Positions 45,565 to 53,520 of a stretch of DNA of 64,000 nt are shown here, piece by piece. Positions within the stretch are counted from its first letter, which is position 1; each line of letters starts with the position of its first letter. Where the stretch lies: NCBI RefSeq assembly GCF_000376865.1, contig NZ_AQXQ01000007.1, positions 62,001 through 126,000 of the forward strand, written 5' to 3'. Below the pieces are notes generated by a model. It saw only the letters and a program-made list of their open reading frames with translations, searched no databases and had not been told where the DNA came from. The translations under genes and the position numbers were made by a program. Origin of the DNA: Thioalkalivibrio sp. ALJ7. GTDB taxonomy: Bacteria > Pseudomonadota > Gammaproteobacteria > Ectothiorhodospirales > Ectothiorhodospiraceae.

Positions 45565-47817
45565 ATGAGCCACCGGCCTGCCCGCTCCGCGCCACTCCAT
45601 CGCCCTCGCAGACGGAAGATCGCTGCGAGCCTGGGCGTAGTGGCGGCTAGCCTGATGCCATTGGCCGCCCCCGCCATCGAGCGGCCCGCGGGCTGCGAAT
45701 TCGCCCCCGGGGTGGAGTGGCCGGAACTGCGCACCCTCGAAAGTGAACTCACCGAGATCGACGCCGACTATGTTCGCCGTGATGGCGAGCGCCTATCGGC
45801 CTCGGGCAATGTCCAGCTATTTGAGACCGGGCGGCGTCTGGACGCCGACTTCCTCGAATACGATCGAGCCTCTGGCACGGCCCGCACTGAAGGCGACACT
45901 CGCCTGTTCGATGGCGACCTGCTGCTGCACACCCAGGGCGGGGAATACCGCCTGGACGCTGAAACCGGCGAATTCCGCCAGATTGACTTCCTGGTGCAGT
46001 CCGTTCCCGCTCGCGGCAGCGCCGCGCGCGGAGTTCAGCACACCTCGAACCGTCATGATTTCGAGGATGCCGAATACACTACCTGTCCAGTCGGCAACGA
46101 CGCCTGGTGGTTGCGTACGGGCAATCTGGAACTGGATCGCGAGAGTGGCGTGGGCGTAGCCCGCAACGCCACCATCCACTTCAAGGGTGTGCCCATCGCC
46201 TACACCCCTTACATCAACTTCCCACTGGACGACCGGCGCAAGAGTGGGTTCCTGCTGCCCAGCGCCGGCACCAGCAGCCGGACCGGAGTGGATGTCAGCA
46301 CGCCCTGGTACTGGAATATCGCGCCCAACTACGACGCCACCTTCACCCCGCGCGTCATGTCCGATCGCGGGGTCATGCTGGGCACCGAGTTTCGCTACCT
46401 GCAACCGCGACACGAAGGCATCGCAGACGTCCGCTACCTACCGAGTGATCGCGAGTTCGGTGATGATCGGCACTACATCCAGTGGGATCATCGCACCCGC
46501 ATCACCTCGAACCTCAACTTTCGCCTCGATGTGGCCGATGCATCCGACGGCGACTATTTCCGCGATTTCGGCGGCGCCGACCGCTATTCCGGCAGCACTC
46601 CGTATCTGCGTCGGCGCGCGGATCTGACCTGGAACCAACCCGCCTATCGCCTGCGCACCCGGATCGAGGACTACCAGATCATCGATCCTGACCTGAGCGC
46701 CAGTGGCGAGCCGTATCAACGCCTGCCGCAAGTCACACTGGAAGCCGGCGAGTACCTCGGTCACGGCCTGTCCTGGGACCTGGACACCGAACTCGTACGC
46801 TTTGACCTCGACGAGACCCGCTCGGATCGCCCGGTGGGCACCCGCGTGGATATCAATCCAGAGGTTTCCTGGCGTTACGATTCCGGCGGCTTCTTCTTCT
46901 CGCCCAGCGCTGGCGTGCGCCATACACATTACGATCTCGACCGTCGCGGCCTGGATACCGGCCCGGAATCGATCAGTCGCACAGTGCCGCGTGCCTCCAT
47001 CGACACCGGGTTGATCTTCGAACGTCCGATCGCCGACGGCCGCCGCCTGCAAACCCTGGAGCCGCGCATCTTCTACGGCTACGTGCCCTACCGGGATCAG
47101 GACAACATCCCGATCTTTGATACCGGCGAGGCCGACTTCAGCTTTGACAACCTGTTCAGTCTGGACCGCTTTGTCGGCGCCGACCGCGTGGGTGATACCC
47201 ACCAGGTCACCACCGCCCTGACCACGCGCATCTTCGACCAGCAGACAGGCCGGGAACGCCTGAGCCTCTCCGCCGGACAGATCCATTACCTCGCCGACCG
47301 CGAAGTGCGTCGCGCCCCCGATGCCCCGGCCCTGGATGCCTCCACCTCCGACCTGGCACTGGAAGGCCGAGTCCGCATCGGCGACGCCTGGGACGGACGC
47401 GGCTCGATCCTCTACAACGTCGACCGCGACGAAACGACCCTGGCAGCCGTTTCGGTCGGCTACAGCCCCCATGACAGGGCGCGGATCAATGTGGGTTATC
47501 GCCAACGCGAGGCGGGCGCACGCTCCATCGACCAGACCGATGTCTCGGTGATGTGGCCGGTGACCGAGCGCATCGACGCCATCGGACGCTGGAACTACAG
47601 CCTGCAAGAGGAACGCGATCTCGAACTTCTGGCCGGGCTTCAGTATCGTAGTTGCTGCTATGGTATCCGCGTGGTTGCGCGCCGCGCGTATTCCTTCGAC
47701 GAGACCTACGACAATTCGATCTATTTCCAACTCACGCTGGACGGCCTGGCACGGTTCGATTCCGGCGTGGATTCGCTATTACGCGAGGGTATTGCCGGAT
47801 ATGACGCACGCTACTAA
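45565..47817 (+). CDS. lptD: LPS-assembly protein LptD
   Basis: 750 residues. A signal peptide (to ~38), then a LptA-like jellyroll (ADYVRRDGERLSASGNVQLFE, ~65-85), a plug with GVPIAYTPYINFPLDDRRKSGFLLPS (~207-232) and an outer-membrane barrel. Cys44, Cys~174 and the Cys697-Cys698 pair (RSCCYG) match the disulfide cysteines of E. coli LptD. It inserts LPS into the outer leaflet with LptE. surA, which helps fold it, follows with a 17-base overlap. Confidence 0.95.
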   Translation: MSHRPARSAPLHRPRRRKIAASLGVVAASLMPLAAPAIERPAGCEFAPGVEWPELRTLESELTEIDADYVRRDGERLSASGNVQLFETGRRLDADFLEYDRASGTARTEGDTRLFDGDLLLHTQGGEYRLDAETGEFRQIDFLVQSVPARGSAARGVQHTSNRHDFEDAEYTTCPVGNDAWWLRTGNLELDRESGVGVARNATIHFKGVPIAYTPYINFPLDDRRKSGFLLPSAGTSSRTGVDVSTPWYWNIAPNYDATFTPRVMSDRGVMLGTEFRYLQPRHEGIADVRYLPSDREFGDDRHYIQWDHRTRITSNLNFRLDVADASDGDYFRDFGGADRYSGSTPYLRRRADLTWNQPAYRLRTRIEDYQIIDPDLSASGEPYQRLPQVTLEAGEYLGHGLSWDLDTELVRFDLDETRSDRPVGTRVDINPEVSWRYDSGGFFFSPSAGVRHTHYDLDRRGLDTGPESISRTVPRASIDTGLIFERPIADGRRLQTLEPRIFYGYVPYRDQDNIPIFDTGEADFSFDNLFSLDRFVGADRVGDTHQVTTALTTRIFDQQTGRERLSLSAGQIHYLADREVRRAPDAPALDASTSDLALEGRVRIGDAWDGRGSILYNVDRDETTLAAVSVGYSPHDRARINVGYRQREAGARSIDQTDVSVMWPVTERIDAIGRWNYSLQEERDLELLAGLQYRSCCYGIRVVARRAYSFDETYDNSIYFQLTLDGLARFDSGVDSLLREGIAGYDARY

Positions 47818-49237
47818 CTGCCGCCGCGGGGCCCGCGCCCTGCTGCCGCTTCTGGCCGCCCTGGTCTACGGGTTCGGGCTCCCGGCCCTGGCCCAGACCC
47901 CCGGTCCAGCCGCCGGCGAGCTCTCGCAGGGCGCGGTGGAGGCCCCGGTGACGCCGGGGGCCGCCACCGAGGGCGGCGCGCCGGCCGCCCCGATCACGCC
48001 CGAGGGCGATCGCTTCACCGACCGCATCCTGGCCGTGGTCGGCGACGACGTGATCACCCAGCGCGAGTTGGTGGAGCGCATGAATCTGGTCGCCCAGCAG
48101 ATGATCGAACGCGGCAACCGTCCGCCGGACCAGGACACGCTGGCGCGCCAGGTCATGGAACGTCTCATTGTCGAGCGCGTGCAACTGCAGGAGGCCGACC
48201 GGGTCGGCATCAACATCGATGAGATGACCCTGAACCGGGCGATGGAAAACATCGCCCGCGAGAATCGCATGAACCTCCCGCAACTGCGCCAGGCCCTGAT
48301 GCAGGATGGCGTCGACTTCAACGCCTTCCGCGAACAGATCCGCCACGAGTTGACCGTCAACCAACTTCAGCGGCGGCAGGTCGACCAGCGCATTCGCGTC
48401 TCCGACCAGGAGATCGCCGACCTGATTGCCTCGGAAAGCGGCGCCATTGACCGCGGCGTGCGCTACCGCATTGCACAGATCATGGTCGCACTGCCCCAGG
48501 GGGCCGATGCTCGCCAGATCGCCGAGGCCCGCGAAAAGGCCACCGCGATCCGCGAGCGGGTGCGTGAAGGTGAAGATTTCGCCACCGTGGCGATTAGCGA
48601 GTCGGAAGGGCCACAAGCCCTGGAAGGTGGCGACCTGGGCTGGCGTTCGGCGGGCGAAATTCCGACCGTGTTCGCCCGCGAGGCGGTACTGATGCGCACC
48701 GGCGAAGTCAGCGACGTTCTACGTTCACCCAGCGGCTTCCACATCATGAAGCTGCTGGACCGCGAAGGCGGCGACCAGACCCGCGTACAACAGACGCGCG
48801 TACGCCACATCCTGATCAGCCCGGACCAGGTCCGCAGCGAACAGGACGCCCAACGCCAGGCGCAGTCGCTGTACAACCGTATCCGCGAAGGGGCGAGCTT
48901 CGAAGACCTGGCGCGCGCCAACTCGGATGACCCCGGTTCGGCCGCTCAAGGCGGCGCCCTCGGCTGGGTCAGCCCGGGCGAGCTGGTACCCGGCTTCGAA
49001 GAGGCTATGGACGCATTGGAACCTGGCGTGGTCAGCGAACCGGTGGAGAGCCAGTTCGGCTGGCACATCATCGAGGTCCTGGAACGCCGCGAGGTCGATA
49101 CCTCGAGAGAACAGATCCGGGCCCGTGCCCGAGAAATCCTGCAAAATCGCAAGCGCGACGAAGAGCTCGAGCTGTGGCTGCGCCGCCTGCGGGACGAGGC
49201 CTATGTCGAATACCGGGTCGACGGCTTCGAATCCTGA
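47801..49237 (+). CDS. surA: Periplasmic chaperone / peptidyl-prolyl isomerase SurA
   Basis: 478 residues from the ATG at 47801 (MTHATNCRRGARALLPLLAALVYG), overlapping lptD by 17 bases. Signal peptide to ALAQ, then a 45-residue Pro/Ala/Glu linker not found in E. coli, the SurA N-domain (FTDRILAVVGDDVITQRELVERM), and two parvulin domains (~218-320 and ~330-430, the latter with VRHILISPDQVRSEQDA and DDPGSAAQGGALGWVSPGELVPGFE). It escorts outer-membrane proteins including LptD. Confidence 0.94.
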   Translation: MTHATNCRRGARALLPLLAALVYGFGLPALAQTPGPAAGELSQGAVEAPVTPGAATEGGAPAAPITPEGDRFTDRILAVVGDDVITQRELVERMNLVAQQMIERGNRPPDQDTLARQVMERLIVERVQLQEADRVGINIDEMTLNRAMENIARENRMNLPQLRQALMQDGVDFNAFREQIRHELTVNQLQRRQVDQRIRVSDQEIADLIASESGAIDRGVRYRIAQIMVALPQGADARQIAEAREKATAIRERVREGEDFATVAISESEGPQALEGGDLGWRSAGEIPTVFAREAVLMRTGEVSDVLRSPSGFHIMKLLDREGGDQTRVQQTRVRHILISPDQVRSEQDAQRQAQSLYNRIREGASFEDLARANSDDPGSAAQGGALGWVSPGELVPGFEEAMDALEPGVVSEPVESQFGWHIIEVLERREVDTSREQIRARAREILQNRKRDEELELWLRRLRDEAYVEYRVDGFES

Positions 49238-50261
49238 TCGACGCAGGGCTCACCCGGTCCCTCGCCTGGCCCTGACCGCGGGCGATCCGGCCGGGATCGG
49301 CCCCGATCTGCTGATTGCCATGGCCCGGAAACCGGGGCAGGCCCAGCGTGTTGCGATCGCGGACCCAAGCGTCCTCGCGGCCCGCTCCCGGCAGCTCGGC
49401 GAACCCCTGCATCTGGTCTACTTCGACCCCAATCGCCCGCGTCAGGCCACCCCGGCCCACACCCTGGAGATTCTGCCAATCCCGGCCGCCGCACCCGTCG
49501 TCCCCGGCAGCCTGGAGCCGGCCAACGCCGAACATGTGCTGGCCCTACTCGCCACCGCCGCTGATGGCTGCCTCGATGGCACCTTCGAGGCGATGGTCAC
49601 CGGGCCCGTGCACAAGGGGGTGATCAATCGCGCCGGCTTCGCCTTCAGCGGCCATACCGAATGGCTCGCCGAGCGGGCGGACGCCCCCATGCCGGTCATG
49701 ATGCTGGCGACCGAGCACCTGCGGGTCGCGCTGGTGACCACCCACCTCTCGTTGCGCGCTGTTCCCGATGCCATCACGGTCGAACGTCTTGAGACCGTGA
49801 CCCGCGTCCTGCACCACGACCTTCGGCGTGACTTCGGGATCGAGGACCCCGTCATCTCGGTCTGTGGGCTGAATCCACATGCCGGTGAAGACGGCGTTCT
49901 CGGACGCGAGGAAATCGAGATCATCACCCCCACGCTCGACCGCCTACGGGATGCCGGCATGCGCCTGCGCGGCCCGCTGCCGGCCGATACCGCGTTCACT
50001 CCGCGCGCCCTGGAAGGGGTCGATGCCGTGCTCGCCATGTATCACGACCAAGGCCTGCCGGTGCTCAAACATGCCGGCTTCGGTAGCGCAATCAATGTAA
50101 CCCTGGGCCTGCCCTTCATCCGCACCTCGGTCGACCATGGAACGGCCCTGGACCTGGCCGGCACCGGACGTGCCGAGGTCGGCAGTTTCCTGGCCGCCGA
50201 ACGCCTGGCCGAAACCCTCGCGGCGCGCGCCGCCGCTTGTCGGAGCTCCCTCAGGGCATGA
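49203..50261 (+). CDS. pdxA: 4-hydroxythreonine-4-phosphate dehydrogenase
   Basis: 352 residues. Conserved sequence begins LALTAGDPAGIGPDLL; the only ATG in frame before it is at 49203, inside surA (35-base overlap), with GAGG just upstream, so I use it. SGHTEWLAE, TTHLSLRAVPDAI, CGLNPHAGEDG and MYHDQGLPVLKHAGFG supply the substrate and metal-binding residues. NAD-dependent oxidation feeding PdxJ in PLP synthesis. rsmA overlaps its stop. Confidence 0.94.
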   Translation: MSNTGSTASNPDRRRAHPVPRLALTAGDPAGIGPDLLIAMARKPGQAQRVAIADPSVLAARSRQLGEPLHLVYFDPNRPRQATPAHTLEILPIPAAAPVVPGSLEPANAEHVLALLATAADGCLDGTFEAMVTGPVHKGVINRAGFAFSGHTEWLAERADAPMPVMMLATEHLRVALVTTHLSLRAVPDAITVERLETVTRVLHHDLRRDFGIEDPVISVCGLNPHAGEDGVLGREEIEIITPTLDRLRDAGMRLRGPLPADTAFTPRALEGVDAVLAMYHDQGLPVLKHAGFGSAINVTLGLPFIRTSVDHGTALDLAGTGRAEVGSFLAAERLAETLAARAAACRSSLRA

Positions 50262-51061
50262 CCCAAATCAAGACCGCGTCGCCAATCCGCAAGCGTTTCG
50301 GCCAGAACTTTCTCCACGACTCGAGCATCCTCGAACGCATCGTGTCCGCCATCGACCCGCAACCGGGGGACGCGGTGTTGGAGATCGGGCCAGGCCGCGG
50401 CGCATTGACGGCCGCTCTACTGCAACGCCTGGAACGTTTGGTTGCCGTGGAGATCGACCGCGACCTGGCCGCGGGGCTGCGCGCCGGGTTTTCACCCGAA
50501 CAGCTGGAGTTGCACGTGGGCGACGCCCTGGATATGCAGCTGGCGGACCTCGGTGCACTACCCGAACGCGGCTGGCGCGTAGTCGGCAACCTGCCTTACA
50601 ACATCTCCACCCCATTGATGTTCCATCTGCTGGGGCAGGTTGGCGCTATCCACGACATGCATTTCCTGCTGCAACGCGAAGTCGTGGAACGCATGACCGC
50701 AACCCCTGGCAGCAAGCGCTATGGGCGCCTGACCGTCATGCTGGCGGCCCGTGCCAAGGCCCAGGCACTGTTCACGGTGCCCCCTGGGGCCTTCCACCCC
50801 CCACCAAAGGTCTATTCCAGCGTCGTGCGCATTACGCCTCTGGCCGAACCACGTGTCTCTGAAGCCCTCTACCCCACCTTCGCACGCGTGGTGAATCAAG
50901 CGTTCTCCAACCGCCGCAAGACCTTGCGGCGCGGGCTCTCGGGACTGGCGGAGATCGCCGACCTCGAGGCAGCCGGACTGGACCCAGGTGAACGCCCCGA
51001 GAACATCGACATCACGGGCTTCGAGGCCCTCGCCCGACGCATCGACCACACAGAGGCCTGA
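50258..51061 (+). CDS. rsmA: 16S rRNA dimethyladenosine transferase RsmA (KsgA)
   Basis: 267 residues; its ATG overlaps the pdxA stop (ATGA). SAM motif I EIGPGRGALT (~44-53), FGQNFLHD at the N-terminus, and catalytic motif NLPYNIS (~107-113). It dimethylates A1518 and A1519 of 16S rRNA late in 30S assembly. A normal member in length and motifs, within the conserved lptD-surA-pdxA-rsmA-apaG-apaH order. Confidence 0.97.
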   Translation: MTQIKTASPIRKRFGQNFLHDSSILERIVSAIDPQPGDAVLEIGPGRGALTAALLQRLERLVAVEIDRDLAAGLRAGFSPEQLELHVGDALDMQLADLGALPERGWRVVGNLPYNISTPLMFHLLGQVGAIHDMHFLLQREVVERMTATPGSKRYGRLTVMLAARAKAQALFTVPPGAFHPPPKVYSSVVRITPLAEPRVSEALYPTFARVVNQAFSNRRKTLRRGLSGLAEIADLEAAGLDPGERPENIDITGFEALARRIDHTEA

Positions 51062-51095
51062 GCCGCCCGGCGCCGCGATCCGTTACCATGACTTT

Positions 51096-52073
51096 ATGGA
51101 TCTGATCGTTGCCGATGTTGGCGGGACCAACACTCGCGTCGCCCGCGCCCGCCACGATGCGGGCGGCTGGGCTTTGCACGACGCGCAACGCTACCCGAGC
51201 CGGGAATACCCCGACCTGGCCAGCATCCTCGAACGCTGGCGCAGTGAACAATCCTCCGTGGATCGCTTTTCCGGGGCGGGCCTCGCCGTCGCCGGCCCCG
51301 TGCGACAGGGTCGGACACGCGTCACCAACCTGGCCTGGCCACCACTGGAGACGACCCACCTGAGCGAACGACTCGGCGTACCGGTCACGCTACTGAACGA
51401 CTTCGCAGCCATTGGCTCCAGCCTGGACGCCCTGCAACCCGAGGACTACGAGATACTGCAGAAGGCCCCTCAGGATCCCGCCGGCTTGCGCCTGGTCGCG
51501 GGTGCTGGCACCGGACTCGGGACCTGTCTGGTGGGCCCAGCCGGCGCGGCCACCATCTATCCCGGCGAGGGCGGGCACGCCCGATTTTCGCCCTGCGGCA
51601 CAGAAGAGTCCGCACTGGCGGACTTCGTCAGCCGCGAGACCGGATACTGCACACGGGAACATCTTCTCAGTGGTCGGGGAATCGCTCGTATTGGCCATTT
51701 CGAACTCGAACGTCAACCGGATCCAGACCTGCAACAAGCCTTGGCCACAGCGGACCCAGCCGCCGCTATTGCTCAGCTGGCCCACGCCGAGCATCCGGCA
51801 GCCAAGGCCGTGATCGATCGCTTCGTGAGTGTGTACGCCGGTCAACTGGCCGACATGGCCCTGACCGCACTCCCCACCGGCGGCGTATTTCTGGCCGGTG
51901 GCATCGCCCCGCGCTGGGTCGAAACCTTCCGCGAACCACGCTTTCGCAGCGCGTTTCGTAATCGCCCACCAATGACCCACCTGCTTGAGCAATTGCCCGT
52001 GGCCCTTATCATGCACCCTGAACCGGGCCTGCTTGGCGCTGCTGTTTGCGCCAGTCGGTCCGTGAAACCCTGA
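51096..52073 (+). CDS. glk: Glucokinase
   Basis: 325 residues from the ATG at 51096. The ATP-binding DVGGTNTRVA is at 6-15, LNDFAAIGSSLDAL near 97, GAGTGLGTCLV near 135, and EGGHARFSP near 155: the hexokinase/Glk family. Phosphorylates glucose to glucose-6-phosphate. Its insertion between rsmA and apaG departs from the E. coli order, where apaG follows rsmA directly. Confidence 0.93.
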   Translation: MDLIVADVGGTNTRVARARHDAGGWALHDAQRYPSREYPDLASILERWRSEQSSVDRFSGAGLAVAGPVRQGRTRVTNLAWPPLETTHLSERLGVPVTLLNDFAAIGSSLDALQPEDYEILQKAPQDPAGLRLVAGAGTGLGTCLVGPAGAATIYPGEGGHARFSPCGTEESALADFVSRETGYCTREHLLSGRGIARIGHFELERQPDPDLQQALATADPAAAIAQLAHAEHPAAKAVIDRFVSVYAGQLADMALTALPTGGVFLAGGIAPRWVETFREPRFRSAFRNRPPMTHLLEQLPVALIMHPEPGLLGAAVCASRSVKP

Positions 52074-52131
52074 TGCCGGATTGGCCCCGTGCGCAGGCGT
52101 TTCCCGCTCACGAACCTGGAGCCGCAACCGC

Positions 52132-52530
52132 ATGAACCAGCCCCAAGAGCACGACCCCGAGGCCCACACCATCGAGATCGAGGTCTCGACGGCCTACGTG
52201 GAAGACCAATCCGAACCCGATGACGACCGCTACGTCTTCGCCTACCACGTGGTGATCCGTAACGCGGGCGCCCTGACCGTGCAGCTGATCAATCGTCACT
52301 GGATTATCCGTGACGGTCGCGACCAGACCCAGGAGGTCCGTGGCGAGGGGGTGGTCGGTGAACAGCCCAGCATCGAACCCGGGGACAGCTTCGAATACAC
52401 CAGTGGCACCGTGATCGAGACCCCGGTCGGAACGATGGAGGGCTCCTACGGCATGCGCGACGAACGCGGCAACAGCTTCGACGCACCCATCCCGCCGTTC
52501 ACCCTCTCCGTCCCGCGCACCCTTCACTAG
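52132..52530 (+). CDS. apaG: ApaG protein
   Basis: 132 residues from the ATG at 52132. The immunoglobulin-like ApaG domain is clear: FAYHVVIRNAGALTVQLINRHWIIRDG, VRGEGVVGEQPSIEPGDSFEYTSG and GTMEGSYGMRDERG. Its function in bacteria is unclear; the operon with apaH links it to diadenosine polyphosphate metabolism. apaH follows after 14 bases. Confidence 0.95.
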   Translation: MNQPQEHDPEAHTIEIEVSTAYVEDQSEPDDDRYVFAYHVVIRNAGALTVQLINRHWIIRDGRDQTQEVRGEGVVGEQPSIEPGDSFEYTSGTVIETPVGTMEGSYGMRDERGNSFDAPIPPFTLSVPRTLH

Positions 52531-52544
52531 AGGGACAAGCAAAG

Positions 52545-53378
52545 ATGGCGCTCTACGCCGTCGGCGACCTCCAAGGTTGCCTGGATCCTCTGGACCGCCT
52601 ACTGGAACAGGTCCACTTCGATCCTGCCAACGATCATCTGTGGCTAGTGGGCGACCTAGTCAACCGTGGGCCGGATTCACTCGGCTGCCTGCGCCGGGTC
52701 CGCGCGCTAGGCGCTGCCGCGACCGCGGTACTGGGTAACCATGACCTGCACCTACTGGCGACCGCCGCGGGCGTCCGCGAGTCCGGCGGCAAGGACACCC
52801 TGCGCCCGGTACTGGATGCCCCGGACGCTGGCGACCTGCTGGACTGGCTGGCGCAGCGCCCTCTGCTGCATTCCGACCCGGCCACCGGATGGACGATGGT
52901 GCATGCCGGCATCCCGCCAGCATGGGACCTGGAGGCAGCGCAAGCCGAGGCACGACAGGTCGAGACCGAGCTGAGCGAGCCAAAGCGCCGTCACGCCTTC
53001 CTGGAAGTAATGTTTGGCAACGAGCCAGCGCAATGGCATCCCGATCTCGCCGGCTACGACCGCCTGCGCTACACCGTCAACGCCCTAACGCGCATGCGCT
53101 ATCTCACCGCCAATGGAGCCCTGGAGTTCACTGGAAACGGTCCACCCGAAGAGGCCTCGCCGGACCTGACCCCCTGGTTCCGCATGCCCGACCGCGCGGC
53201 GGCCGGCCAGGCAATCGTGTTCGGTCACTGGGCCGCGCTTGGGCACCGGGTCGGGCCGGACTGGTTGGCACTCGACAGTGGCTGCGTCTGGGGCAATTGC
53301 ATGACACTTGCGCGCCTCGACGAGGCCGAAGGCAATCCCGCGCACGTGACGACATGGCAGGCTCCCTGTCCTCGCTAA
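52545..53378 (+). CDS. apaH: Symmetrical diadenosine tetraphosphatase
   Basis: 277 residues. A PPP-type metallophosphatase: GDLQGCLDPLD (GDxHG variant, ~7-17), GDLVNRGPDS (~35-44) and GNHDLHLLA (~65-73) hold the metal ligands, and FGHWAALG follows. It cleaves Ap4A to two ADP. Last gene of the plus-strand operon; a strong hairpin lies downstream. Confidence 0.95.
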   Translation: MALYAVGDLQGCLDPLDRLLEQVHFDPANDHLWLVGDLVNRGPDSLGCLRRVRALGAAATAVLGNHDLHLLATAAGVRESGGKDTLRPVLDAPDAGDLLDWLAQRPLLHSDPATGWTMVHAGIPPAWDLEAAQAEARQVETELSEPKRRHAFLEVMFGNEPAQWHPDLAGYDRLRYTVNALTRMRYLTANGALEFTGNGPPEEASPDLTPWFRMPDRAAAGQAIVFGHWAALGHRVGPDWLALDSGCVWGNCMTLARLDEAEGNPAHVTTWQAPCPR

Positions 53379-53441
53379 CCCGGCACCGGCACCGCCATCC
53401 CCACGCCTGCCCGCGCCGCACCACCACCTTCGTCACCTGAC

Positions 53442-53495
53442 GATTGCGATCGCTTCGTCCAGCCGCCTGCCAAAATTGGCTGGACGAAGCGATCG
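53442..53495. repeat. 18 bp perfect hairpin between apaH and the ABC permease
   Basis: CGATCGCTTCGTCCAGCC (53447-53464) and its exact complement (53478-53495) surround a 13-base loop. The left part (53442-53472) matches 34943-34973 at 30 of 31 positions, so it belongs to the same dispersed repeat family. Placed between convergent genes, it could act as a two-way transcription stop, though T runs are absent. Confidence 0.75.
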
Positions 53496-53520
53496 GAAAC
53501 GTCGAAGCGAGGCCCACCGC

